The notes beneath the pieces are model-generated. The model searched no databases. It was not told the origin of the DNA and saw nothing but the letters and a program-made list of their open reading frames with translations. Source: Fomitopsis serialis (lineage: Eukaryota; Basidiomycota; Agaricomycetes; Polyporales; Fomitopsidaceae). Taken from it: a stretch of 64,000 bases of DNA. The stretch spans positions 16,313-80,312 of the forward strand of contig NW_025955137.1 of the NCBI RefSeq assembly GCF_022376445.1, in the 5' to 3' direction. The position numbers and the translations under genes are program-made. Within the stretch, counting starts at the first letter, position 1. Every line of letters begins with the position of its first letter. This document shows, in pieces, positions 11,368 through 22,688 of this stretch.

Positions 11368-13557
11368 GCACACAAAGGTAGTGCTGATGATAAATGGCCC
11401 GTTGGGTTCTCATTTTGAAAGTCTACAGAGGGCGCGCTCATCCGTGCAATGTCATCATGCAACACTGTCTAGCCTACTGCCGCGTATCTCTCAGCGCTAT
11501 GTCGTCGCTATCGTGCTATGGTATCCAATCATGTTGTGTACTGTCCCATCGAGGTCAATGAGGGCGATTGATCAGTGCAGCGATGGATTTGACTCTATGA
11601 ACGTATTACTCCGAGTCGATGCAAAGCACTGTCTCGATGCCTCACCAAGGCTGCGTCAGACAGCGTAGAGTCGCATACAGGCGAGCAACTGGGTGATGGC
11701 TGACAAGACGCATAACATTTCTCACAACCACATGGATCTCTACAGTATCAAGGGGATACGGATGAGTGGAGGATCGTATCCGCGAGGCTTTATGTGCACT
11801 CGCGCGTCCTCTGTCAGGGCTCACAGTGTCCAGGGAGGAAGATGCGAGTGTGTCCTGTGCGGCCGTGGCGCGTGTAAGTTTCCCCTAACTCGACGCAGAC
11901 TGCTGACTTGGCCTATTAACAATCCACCGGTCCATCGAGTCCTATGATCATAAGTGCTCAGCAAGGATGTCCATCAGTGACCAAAATACATCGCTCACCG
12001 ATGACAGTCGCAGACGGAATCGGGTTGCTTCATGGGAGCTTCGCTGCCTCTCATACGCGCGAATCCGACGGTAGCGCAGAGGGGGTTAACGACTACAAGT
12101 TCAAACGGCAAACACCGCGTGAGATGCGGCCGCGTCTAGATGGGGTGGTTTCGATCGCAGACGATCAAGGTTCGAAACCTATGAGACGACCTGACAGGAT
12201 AGGCAAGTTGGTCCGATGCCACAGTCGAGGAGGCACACACCTACCGTGTTGTTGCCGTATGATTTCCTTCCTAGTGCGTCTTCTACAACGAATACTTCAA
12301 TTGCGCTTGCGTGCTCATCCTCACCTGCAGCCGTCACGTCGGGTCTGTCATAGCTCGGCCGAGGTCGTACAGCACACAGCTCTAAGAACAGAAAAGCAGA
12401 GCGTCAGAGGCTATCAGAACACGCATGTGTGCGCGAGCTTCATAGTTGTATGCAGATTTTACGGCGACATGACGACGCTCGCCGGCCACCTGCTTCGTAT
12501 TCCATTCCAGATGAGTTAATGGTTCGCTAGAGCCCCGAAATATCTAACTCACCTCCGAGGCCACTACCCTCCCGCCGGCACCCAATCCACGTCCATAGAT
12601 GCAACGTACAGGAAGGCGCAAAGCGCTACTTCCGCTGGTTCACTCAGCCTACTTATGACATCTGGGTCAGTCGAAGTCCTACAGGCTGGTACGAGGCACC
12701 GCCGGCGTGCACTATGCTAACGATCGCGTGGAGGTTTAAACGTTTACTCACCAGATTCAATGGACACGCAGCAGTCTCCGTGCGACAATCGTCGAGTCTA
12801 CGGGGCGAGAGACATAATGCGGCAGACAGTCGACATAACTAAGCATGATTACGTAAGTACCGTAGCGCTGGCCACGCCTGCCTGGCCGTACTGAACAAGT
12901 ACTGAAGTACTGAAGCACTTGCTCCCACTAGAGAGTTTTGGAAACAACTGTTGAAGTTGAATTGAACGGTGGAGGTGGAGCTGAGGTCTGGTGGTGGTGG
13001 GGCTCCGTGGGGCTGGTCGAGAGTGTGACGCCGAGTGACGGGCCGTGACACTCCTACTATTCATGGCAATTCGCTCACGGACGACGCTCGGGAGGGCGGG
13101 CTGGCCGGTAACGCCCGTGTCACGCCCACCGCAGATCTGACAGAGATCGGTGGTGTCGGAGCTGTGGTCTGGTGGTGGCGTGAACTTTCACAGTTGCTGC
13201 CAAAACTCTCTACTGACACGACTTGACGCGGACGACTGGCTTCGTCGCGACACCCGGAGCATCCCACTGTCTCTAATGTCTGTACTGACGAGTCCCTTGA
13301 GGGTTTCTGAGCCAAGTTGCCAGCCCTTTCCCGGCAATACCGCAAGTCCGAATCGTGAGATCACTCAGAGTCGCCCGTCCACATGCGTGCCCGAAACACT
13401 GCGTAGGATCGCTCGACTTATCATCTTGGACCCGAGGGCACTCCGGCAGTAGTCATCTTCGGGGATTGGTGGGGACATCGTCGTACAAGAGGACCAGGGC
13501 ATCCGGGTTGGCCGTACGTTGCCTCTCTTGACACTTTGCATCTACTGGGAGTGAGAC
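11368..13557. other. gene-poor stretch between P1 and the decarboxylase
   Basis: No intact gene seen. The open frame at 11944-12519 has no recognisable domain. A short piece at 12545-12580 repeats the P1 upstream sequence near 10045 (ACCTCCGA..CCACTACCCTCCC). An inverted-repeat structure lies at 12928-13222. Confidence 0.4.
12928..13222. repeat. inverted-repeat structure, possible small non-autonomous element
   Basis: GAGAGTTTTGGAAACAACTG at about 12931 is matched in inverse by CAGTTGCTGCCAAAACTCTC at about 13190 (18 of 20). Inside, GGAGCTGAGGTCTGGTGGTGG and GGAGCTGTGGTCTGGTGGTGG occur as direct copies. No clear target duplication seen, so transposon status is only a guess. Confidence 0.35.
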
Positions 13558-15605
13558 ATGGACATCGAAGCGTGCGTGCACACTTGATCAGATCGCTTCA
13601 TATCGTACTGAGCCGTGTCTCCACTAGGTTCCGCAAAGCTGGCTACCAAGCGATCGACAGGATCTGCGACTTCTACTATTCGCTCCAGGACCGCCCAGTG
13701 GTGCCCCCTGTCCAGCCGGGCTATCTTCTCAAGCAGCTTCCGGGTGAGTACGACTTCTGTCTCGCGGGGCCAATCCACCTATTGCGTTCGCGTAGATTCA
13801 CCACCAGAAGATGGCGAGGATTGGAACATCATCGCAGACGACTATCAGAAGCTCATACTTCCAGGTATGCATGTCGCGCTCTCGTCTTGACGTCCTTTTC
13901 AATGCAGACGCCTAGGTCTGACGTTCTGGCAACACCCGAATTTCTACGCGTACTTCCCGACGGCATGTACATTCGAGGGATGCTCGGCGACCTGTACTCG
14001 ACCAGTACGGCGAATCCTGGGTTCAACGTACGTCCACATTTGCGGCACACCTCGCGCTCGAAGTTCTCAAACGGTCGGTGATAGTGGACGAGCAGCCCCG
14101 CATGCACCGAACTCGAGATGGCCATGATGGACTGGTGCGCGAGACTCTTCGGGCTCGCGGACCACTTCCTCAACAGTTCCGGCACCGGCGGTGGCGTGAT
14201 CCAGGTAAGGCCTGGACCCATGCGTCCACCGTCACCTTTACTCACCGACCATTCATTCAGACGACCTCATCTGACTCCGCGCTCGTCGTGACCGTCGCGG
14301 CGCGCTCCCAATACACGCGCCGACACCCGGACACAAAGCTCGAGGACCTCGTCTTGTACGTGACGAGCCAGACACACTCGCTCGGCGTGAAGGCGAGCCT
14401 CGTCCTCGGGCTGCAGTGCCGCGTCCTGGACGTCAAGCCGGAGGACGAGTACGCGCTGCGGGGCGAGACGCTCCGCGCGGCGCTCGAGGAGGACGTCGCG
14501 CGGGGAAGCGTCCGTTCTTCCTGAGTGAGTCGGCCTTGCTTACTAGTACGCGTGCGGGCTGTTCTGAGGGTGCGTGGTAGTCGGCACGGTCGGGACGACC
14601 TCGTCGGGCGCGATCGATCGTCTGGACGAGATCGGCGAAGTCCGTGAGTGTGGCTCGTTTGCTGGGATGGTCGGTCGTTCACGCGGGCACAGTGAAGGAC
14701 TACCCCGACGTCTGGTTCCACGTCGATGCCGCCTGGGCTGGCGTGACTCTCGCATGTCCCGAGTATCGCGACGTCTCGCGTTTGAAGGATATCAACACGT
14801 ACGCGACGTCCGTAGGCACGAATCTACACAAGGTGGGCGCATATATGCTGCCCTGTTGCCTTCTGCACTGCTTACGCGCAGCGATAGTGGGGCCTGGTCA
14901 ACTTCGACGCAGCCCTTCTCTGGGTCAGGAGCCGAAAAGACCTCACGGACGCGCTCGACGTGACGCCCGAGTTCCTGCGCACCAAGCAGAGCGAGGCCGG
15001 TACGTCCCAAGCGCCTCTCAAACGCGTTTGACAGTGCTCAATGCCCAGCAGGCGCGGTCATCGACTACCGCAACTGGCACCTCGGGCTCGGGCGGCGCTT
15101 CCGGTCGCTCAAGGTCTGGTTCGTCCTCCGGAGCTACGGCGTGAAGGGCTTCCAAGCGTACATCCGACGGGTGCGTCCTCCGCCTCCGCTCCTCTCCGCC
15201 CCGCGCGAATGCTGACCTCCGCAGTGCATCGACCTCAACGGGTACTTCGCCTCGCTCGTGGAGACCTCGCCCTCCTTCGCGCTCGTGACCAAGCCGTCCT
15301 TCGCGCTGACCGTCTTCCGCGTCGCAGACCCCGGCGCGCGCGGCCTCACCCCGCCGCTCGGCGCGGACGCGCTGAACGACCTGAACCGCGCGTTCTACGC
15401 GCGGGTGAGCGCGCGCGGCGAGATCTTCCTGACGCAGGCACAGCTGAACGGGACGTTCTGCGTGCGGCTCGCGGTTGGCGCGGAGCGCACGAGGAGGGAG
15501 CATATTGACCGGGCGTGGGCGCTGATCCAGGAGGAGGCGGGTGTTGCGGTGGAGGAGTGGGCTGGGAAGATCGGTAACGTCGGTGGTGAGAAGCAGGTAG
15601 GCTGA
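13558..15605 (+). CDS. group II PLP-dependent decarboxylase, aromatic L-amino acid type
   Basis: Converts aromatic amino acids (Trp, Tyr, Phe or DOPA) to amines; cytosolic, pyridoxal-phosphate dependent. Exons read in order: [24 protein letters not shown]; the conserved [18 protein letters not shown] and [32 protein letters not shown] (cofactor pocket); then [10 protein letters not shown], the ring-stacking/Asp segment; TNLHK followed after an intron by [12 protein letters not shown], where the Lys should form the PLP Schiff base. The C-terminal domain runs to 15605. About eleven short introns. The frame breaks at a run of four G (14502-14505); the relic at 21242-21246 has five G there and reads through. 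So a base-calling error is more likely than a real break. Exact substrate cannot be told. Confidence 0.85.
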
Positions 15606-16116
15606 GGCTATTCGAGTCAGTACTTGATTACATGGTCTTTTCTGTACGTTGTCGCAGCGGACTGCGGGGCTTTATGAACGAACGGCCCGTGCTGTACATC
15701 CCAGTCGAAAACTCGACTTTGTCGGCGATGGGATTGGGGTCACTCGCGTCCTTTGTGTACGCCAGAACCAATGCGCATGATGGTGCCATAGCAATGTAGC
15801 ATTTGTACTACATCACATGTACGCGCTGACCGGCGATCTATGGTACATTGGATGGGATACAGCAGCTCGACAGCAAAATCGATAGCATGAATGCACAAAA
15901 CAGACAGCGAACAAAGTATGAAGATGGTGTTGGACGAGGAGGCGAGATAGTGGACAGCCAAGATAAAGCAGACGACAGTATTCTGTATGGGCTATGGAAC
16001 AATGCTAGTGGTCGGACGACCGCTGCATGTAAAGAGGGCAAGCCTCTGTAGAGTTTGCGTTAGCTATCCACCAAGCCACATATCTAGAGCACATGCCTTT
16101 ATGTATGTATGGAAGA
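15606..16116. repeat. 3' flank shared by decarboxylase and P2, duplicated at about 22500-22925
   Basis: Intergenic space between two converging genes. Blocks such as GTACGCCAG.A.CAATG.GCATG, ACAGCTCGA.AGCAAAA, AACAGACAG.GAACAAAG.ATGAAGAT and CCTCTGTAGA recur in order at 22565-22860 next to the decarboxylase relic and P4. Part of a larger segmental duplication. Confidence 0.65.
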
Positions 16117-18297
16117 TTATTTTCGCTTCTTCTGGCTTTGACTGTGCTTTTCACCCGACTTGCGCTTGAGTGCGGACTTCTGGCTACGCGCTACTAACGC
16201 TCGCTCAATGCGGACATCGTAATCGACCCTCTCTAGTCCACAGCAGCCAACGAAGAATTCCTCCTCACGGAGTACACGCTCTCGAAAGTGTTTAGCAACT
16301 GGATGGTCAGGGTCACGGTAGATGGAGGTCCCCGACATCATGCCCACGACGACATCGGGCTGCTTCCAAGTTAGTACTTGCTAACGAGGGATGATCAAGA
16401 CTGATAAATCAGTCACGCTCACCGATGTCTCCAGGAGTAAACCACAGAATTCTCCATAGTACATGCACGACACGCCCACACATCTGTAGGCACCACAATA
16501 ACTCCACATGCCATCATCTAAGCTGAGAAATGATTCGCGGACATCGCCGACTCGGAAAGTCTCAACGGCCCCGGAGTCGACTCTTTTGAGGAGGGCATTA
16601 TACAGCTGACGGGGAAAGAAATACAAGCATTTGTCAACAGAAGGACACCAGATGCTGGATGCCTTGTCAAAGTGCAACGGATCATGGTCGATGAAATCAC
16701 TTTCTCCGATGTCAGCGAAGTGAATCGAGGATGCGTATTGTATGACATACGGGATTTTATGTTTCGAAAACGGCTATGCGCGCGAGAGTGAAACTTCAGT
16801 ACAATTCTCGGGTCACTGGGCAAAAATGAGGACTGACACCGGTGAAGATAGTATTCGTGCTTTCGGTCAGATCTTCTAGCAGTGTGTCTTGGTCGTCACG
16901 TAGCACTTCCCTTTCAAGAAATCGTTTCGGATCAAATGCGTGCTTATTGGCAGGCTGCTGGTGAGTGGCCGGTTATCGCGGTTCGGCGAGAGACAATTGA
17001 AACGAGACTTACGGTAGCTCGCCTCCGGCTGCCATTGGGAACGACAGATGCACCAGCGGGAACAACGGATGCGCTAGCGGGAACGGTAGATGCACCAGTG
17101 GGAACAACGGCTGCACCAGCATCATTGTTCCGATTCACTCCCAAAGAACTGGGGCCCGGGTCAGAGACAGGGCCAAGCTCCTTGGTGGCGGACCCGTCCG
17201 GAATGATGGGCTCTCGGTACTCGGACTGAAGATGGGCTGATCAGGATTCCAAATGATGGGCATGAAGAGATTTTATCTGTCCATGCTTCACCTTCAATCC
17301 CGCGAGCTGCGCATTCAAGGATTGCAGTTTGTAGCTCTGCGTAGAACCATACATCCTGTTAGAAGCGTAACATCACAAATGGAGGCATACCGCCGGCTCA
17401 CATGCTCAAGCCGTTCGGTCAATAGCTGGTGCGAAGCTTCATCAAGTTCGTCCTTGACTCTGTAGGAACGCTTCCGCATTATAGACGGGTCAGCTACAAG
17501 TTTCATGAGGACAATCATACCTTGTACGATCATCGCGGAGAACAGACACAACCTCATGTCTTGCTTGCCTAACCCGTAGACTTTCCCGTATATCGTTAAG
17601 CTTTCGCTGAAGGCGAGAATTCGCCCCCTCGAAGTGGGCTATCCTTGCCTGCACCGCATTGTAGCGCATCCTTATATCACCATGTTTAGCCTCGAGGTCG
17701 GAGCTCCGAGCCTCAGCGTGATGCGTTCGAGTGATCAAGTCTTGGTTTTCAGCTTCGGTTTCGGCGATTTTGCGTCCCAGCCTCTGCAACTCGCTCGTTA
17801 ACGTGCGAATGACTTCGTTCGAGTTTCACTCACCTGTTCCAGTCTTTCGATCGTTACCTGATGCGACGCCTCGTTAACTTGAAGTTCTTGCTTAACTGTG
17901 CTGTACGACTTTCGCATTGATCTCAGCTACAAGCAATAGTACTACACAACATGCAGGAGTCAGAACACACCGATTCAGCCAGCAAAACCATCTGTTTCTT
18001 CTCCACCAGTTTTTCAGTGGTAAGCCGCAGACTTTCCACCGTGTCTAGTAGCTGCTTTTGAAGGCGGATGATCTCCCCTTCGGTCTTGTTGCTTGATGCC
18101 TTCAATTCATCATACTTTACTGCTAGGCCATCGCCTCTATCCTCTGCATCACGGGTCTTGGTTTTGAGTGACTCGTTTTCAGCTTCCAGAATGGCTACCT
18201 TGTCCCTTAACCTTTTCGACTCGCTTGCCAACACTCGGACGACCTCGTTCGAGAGTAGCATCAGGTCGGAGTTGCCATTGTCCTGGTTGTTCGACAT
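16117..18297 (-). CDS. P2: coiled-coil plus DUF6697-like protein with doubled coiled-coil unit
   Basis: The start at 18297 (MSNNQDNGNSDLMLLSNEVV) opens a coiled coil with SKRLRDKVAILEAENESLK. After an intron, SMRKSYSTVKQELQVNEAS follows. A second, similar coiled-coil unit (EVIRTLTSELQRLG onward, near 17850-17450) lacks its own ATG, so the unit seems duplicated inside the gene. A linker has a 7-residue repeat (VPTGAST-like). The C-terminal part has FDPKRFLEREVLRDD, SIWCPSVDKCLYFFP, GMWSYCGAYRCVGVS and, after a GTGAGC intron, CCGLERVDYDVRIERAL and a Lys-rich tail ending at 16117. The Y-C-G/C-V-G-V and C-x2-L-x2-V patterns are what I remember of DUF6697. Some middle splice sites are uncertain. 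Function unknown. Confidence 0.6.
17034..17125 (-). repeat. 21-bp in-frame minisatellite in P2
   Basis: About four copies of a 21-bp unit (plus strand: GGAACAACGGATGCGCTAGC and variants). Each codes seven residues of the type V-V-P-x-G-A-S. It lies in the low-complexity linker between the coiled coil and the C-terminal domain. Confidence 0.75.
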
Positions 18298-18434
18298 CCG
18301 TCTCACTGAGGCAAACAAATACAGCAGAGTTTTCGGAGTGAGGTGAATGAAAGACAGAGAGATGAGTTTCTCGGGGGTCAGCTAACGTGCAGGTTCAAGT
18401 TGTTGCGCTAGATTCGACGACTCAGCACGGTCGT
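18298..18434. promoter_or_regulatory. space between P2 start and the PQ-loop relic
   Basis: Only about 140 bp separate the P2 start codon from sequence derived from the PQ-loop gene, so the P2 promoter may overlap the relic. Confidence 0.25.
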
Positions 18435-18733
18435 GATTGGACCGGTTATGGGAGTCTACGCGATCAAGTTCAGCTCTTGGACATCCCGCTCATCTTCCAG
18501 CCACCCGCACGTCCCTCTTTGCCCCTCCTCGTCGCTCGCCTCGACTGACCACACTGGCCCTCCGTTCTCTCCTACCTTCTATACTCGCAATCTACTCTCT
18601 CACCCGCAAATGGTACTCGTTCGCTCTTCTCAGCCCGCAGTACTACTACGAGATCTACGTGCACCGCGAAGTGATCGGGATCTCCGTTCCGTCCATGACA
18701 ACCGACATGCTCGGCAACAATGTCAATACAGTT
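18435..18733 (+). pseudogene. second relic of the PQ-loop gene, intron retained
   Basis: Reads GPVMGVYAI, shifts frame into QLLDIPLIFQPP, then shows the same intron as the parent (CCTCGACTGACCACAC block near 18540) and the exon YYEIYVHREVIGISVP up to DMLG. It then ends in unrelated sequence. The internal helix exon for QPQLFGALC and the last exon are missing. The retained intron shows duplication at the DNA level, not through mRNA. Confidence 0.75.
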
Positions 18734-19004
18734 GCCGGTACTATGTAATGTAGACTAGGTGCATAGCCTGAGGACGTAGTGGATGAGAATAGACAGATTC
18801 TGTGCAACGAGTACCGCATTATGTACCGAATGAAATATGACCGGATGAGAACGCGTAGCGACGATAGCTAAGACACAACAAAGCGAAGCAGCGATAGATG
18901 TGGGCATATGATACACAGAGCGAAGTGATCAATTGTGGGTTCTGGCCAAGCGTCGGAGATGAGTCGTGCGAAGGTAGTAAGTCATGTCGAACATACCTTG
19001 GACT

Positions 19005-20836
19005 TCAAGCAAGTTTGCGTTTCTTCCTGCTTCCGTCGTCTTGATGCCGCGACGGACGTTTGCGTGTTTTTCCTTGAACATTTTGTTCGTATGCCTCTAT
19101 GGTATTCACAATTTGGTGGTTCTCGCCGACCTTCTCCAGTTTGTAGCAAGCAATCCAGAGCCGTCCGTTCTTGTACATATCTTGTATTACCGCGAGCGTG
19201 CTGACCCGACTGCTACGCGCTGTTCTTTGAGCAATGGTATTGAGGACGCTGGACTGTATCGAGGTCAGAAATCGCAGTACGGACACTATCATTTCACCAA
19301 CCCGACCCTTGATGAAGCCTTTCAAGTGTCTGTAAGACACGGTCGACTGTCCTGTGCATCGAAATGTGCCGCGATAGAACAATGAGTATCCAGTTATCTG
19401 GAAGAGGTCGCACACTTGATCTTCCTGGATCCGGTCGTCGTACATGATGTCCGTGGTAGCTCCGGAGTTTACATCATGGAGTTGAGAGGGCAATATAAGA
19501 AGACATCTGGTCGTCTCATTCGAGCAGATGATTTCGGGACTGAAGCATATCAAGCTATGATCCACGATCCTGTCAGGCAGTATCAGCTTACAGTTGAAGT
19601 TGACCAAGTTCAAGACGAACCCTGGCTGAGGGAGCACCTGCGTGCATGCATAAGTATCATGCGCAGGTACTAAGAACATGGAGATCAACCTTGCGGAGAG
19701 CTCTCAGCGCTCTTTGTCTCTTAAATTTAACAGGGAGTTCCACTCTTACTTGAGATTCTCGTACTCCGAACGCATTGACTGCTTCGTTGCCAAGGAAATG
19801 AGATAGGTTGAAACCGTCCACGTCTTGTAATTGCTGTTGAGCGAGACATCAGTCTCAGATGTGGAGACGAGAAAATGGACAGACGGTGAAGCTTTCGTCA
19901 TCATCACTCTCCTCCGGTGCTGCGTCGGATCTTTCGTCGGATTCTCTATCAGACTCTTCGTCGGACCCCTCGTCAGACCCTTCGACGTCCGAGTCAGAAA
20001 GCGTTTTCTCTGCATCATTCATACGCTTTTCGACGATTGCCTTGTAGCGTGGGGGGCGAGCCTTCACTGGCGGCGCTCCCTCATCGTCGCTCGAAGATTG
20101 CGCAACCGAATCCGTGTCCGCGACATGCTGCCGAGCCAAAGTCAGATCCTGTCAACTAATCAGCACTTGTGGGCGGGGGACATGAGACGAATTTACTCGT
20201 TTTGCCTGCACTAGTTCCCTGGCCAGCTCTGCACACCTCCGATCTGACTCTGCAAATTTATCCTGGAGGCTCTTCACAATGTGACCCTGGTTCACAATGA
20301 CGGTCATCGTTGAACCGTCTCAGAGCGCACGCATCCTTTACTCACATGTTCCCGCCTTTCCTCCTTCCTCTGACGCATTGACTCGTCTAGGGCCCTCTTT
20401 GCCTGCTCGTAAGGCTGATACATGGACCCCGTGTCAGTACTTAGCGACGCGGTTGACAGTGCAATGCTCTGACCGATCCTGCTGCCAGAATGCATGGTTC
20501 CGAATCCTCTTCCTTTACCTTCGTAGCTATTAATGCTCTGCGTGTGTCACCGAGTTCTTTCTGGAATCGCGCATTCTCTCCTTCCAGCTCGGTGTTTCTT
20601 CCCTCGAGATCAGTGTTCCTCGCCAAAACAGCGTTATGTCTGGCATCCAGATTACTGCTGCGAGCCACAAGGTCACTGTATCTGGCGTCGAGGTCGCCGT
20701 ACTGAGCTTCCAAGTCACGGATCCTGGCTTCCGAATCGCGATGAGTAGCCCTCAGTCGTTTCAGTTCCTTTCCTAACGCCCGGACAATTTCGTTCGACAG
20801 GGCATCAGAGTCGGAGTCGTCCTGCTTGTCAGACAT
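19005..20836 (-). CDS. P3: coiled-coil plus DUF6697-like protein with acidic Ser/Asp tract
   Basis: The start at 20836 (MSDKQDDSDSDALSNEIVRAL) matches the other paralogs; a longer in-frame start at 21100 is less likely. The coiled coil has heptad-like repeats (DLEAQYGDLDARYSDL) and LEGENARFQKELGDTRRAL, then the EEDSEP motif. Short exons follow: PYEQAKRALDESM and HIVKSLQDKFAESDRRC. A strikingly acidic exon near 19900-20090 has repeated SD/ESD. The C-terminal part has EIICSNETTRCLLILP, SLFYRGTFRCTGQSTVSYRHL and, near the end, ACYKLEKVGENHQIV with a basic tail (KTRKR, RKKRKLA). It deviates most from the family (Y-R-G in place of Y-C-G). Function unknown; nuclear site plausible from the basic tail. 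Confidence 0.65.
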
Positions 20837-21082
20837 TGCCTGGCAATCCCTGGCTCGCGACTCTGCTAGGGATAGACGCGAACAGAACGTAACCCGAACG
20901 TTGTTTGGGGAATAGCCTAGATTTGGGCTCGACGACAAGACCAGGATGCAAGTATGTATGTACACTGTCAGACTGACAGTGACACTGTGACTGACCGACG
21001 GTTGGCGGCATCTTCCGAGTCCGTCGTGATCTACCGATCGCGATCTGCATCCGTCCACACCTGCAGACTCACCTTCTTTATT

Positions 21083-22275
21083 AGACGACCTCAGTTCCAC
21101 ACTCGTCGCTGTGCTCCCAACACTCGCGCCGTCCTAGGACACGAAGGTCGGGGAAATGGTGATAACGTCTGCATATCAAACCCGAGGATAAATACGCGCT
21201 GCAGGGTGAGACGCTCCGCGCGGCGCTGGAGGACGTCGCGCGGGGGAAGCGTCCGTATTTCTCGAGTGAGTCGGCCTTGCTTACACGTTTTGGCTGTTCT
21301 GAGGCTCTATTGTAGTCGGTATGGTTAGGATGACCTCGTCTGCCGCGACGGATCGTCTGGACGATATCAGCGACGTCTGTGAGTGTGGCTCGTTTGCTGG
21401 GATGTTCGGTCGTTTACACGGACGCAGTGAAGGACTACCCCGACGTCTGGTTACACGTCGATGCTGCATGGGCAGGCGTAACTCTCCCGCGTCTCGAGTA
21501 CCGCAACGCGTCGCGCTTGAAGGATGGCAACAGATACGCAGCGACCGATCTTCACAAGTTAGGCGCATATATGCTGCTTGCCGCGCTGTACTCCGCTTAT
21601 GCGCAGCGATAGTGGGGCATCGTGAACTTCGGTGCTGGGTCTGAAGCATGGACGTGCTTGACTTCGCACTCGAGTTCTACGCACCAAGCACAGCGAGGCA
21701 GGTATTGCATAAGCACATTTCAAACGAGTTCAACCATCATTAATGTCGAGCAGGCAGGTCATTTGCCATCGCAATTGGCACCGCGGGCCCCGCCTTGGCT
21801 CGCTGAGGGTGTGATTCGTCTTGCAGGGTTACGGCGCGAAAGGTTTCCAAGCTTACTTTCGACGGGTCAGTCCTCCGCCTCTCGTTCTCTCCGTTCCTCT
21901 CGGATTCTGACTTGGATTCTGACCTCCTATAGTACATCAGCTTGAACCAGTACTTCGCCTCCCCCGTCAAGACCTCCCCTTCCTCCGTGTCCGTGACTAA
22001 ACCGTCTCTCGCGCTGACCGTCTCATGCGTCGTCACGGACCGCGTCGCTGGAACTCAACCCGCTGAACGACCTCAGCGCCGCGTGGCGAGATCTTCCTGA
22101 CGCAGACGCATTGAACGGGACGTTCTGCATGCAGCGCGCGGTCGGCGCGGAGCAGACGGGGAGGGAGCGTGTTGAACGGGCATGAGCGGTGGTACAAGCG
22201 CGGGCTGCGGCGGAGGAGTGGGTTGAGAAGATCGGTGACACCGGCGTGAGCTGCGGAGCTTCTCAGTTGGAGGCT
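21083..22275 (+). pseudogene. relic of the aromatic decarboxylase (3' half)
   Basis: Copies exons 7 to the end of the gene at 13558-15605, with introns: the stretch GACGCTCCGCGCGGCGCT, GGGGGAAGCGTCCG, then [22 protein letters not shown], a degenerate GYGAK..FQAYFRR piece, YISLNQYFASPVKTSP and a tail resembling EEWVEKIGD. Several deletions, stops and frame changes make it non-functional. It lies tail to tail with P4, just as the intact gene lies tail to tail with P2. Confidence 0.85.
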
Positions 22276-22688
22276 TAACTCTGTCCGCGATGGGCAAGCC
22301 ATGTATACATGTAATCCAGTGAGTCGTGTTACGGCGCGTGATTGTCTATATGGTTGTCGATACATCCAGGCACGCTTGGTCGTCCTTCGTGCGGAGGTCT
22401 CTGAGTAACCTCCCAGGCTCGTGGCGTGCGAGGATGCCATGGCCGAATAGGAGTGCAAGCGCGGCATCTGATGGCACACTACACAGCTCGTAGAGAGGTG
22501 CTCGTCAGGTCCGGGTGCGATTCAGGCTAGATGAACGAGCCCAGTCACTCGCGTTCGTTGTGTACGCCAGTATCAATGGGCATGTAGGGGCGATAGCGAT
22601 GTAGTTTTGGTGCAGTAGGTACATCACAGGTACGCGGCGATAAGTATACAGTGTGGTACGACGTGATTCAACAGCTCGATAGCAAAAG
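22276..22688. repeat. duplicated 3' flank, partner of 15606-16116
   Basis: Together with 22689-22925, which overlaps the tail of P4, this repeats the intergenic sequence next to the intact decarboxylase. No other feature seen. Confidence 0.6.

Noticed and set aside
11944..12519. 191-residue ORF as a gene
   Set aside because: No domain, no splice support, odd composition with many Arg and Cys; lies in worn sequence.
20837..21100. N-terminal extension of P3 to the Met at 21100
   Set aside because: All paralogs start at the MS-type Met equivalent to 20836; the upstream 88 residues have no counterpart and overlap the decarboxylase relic.
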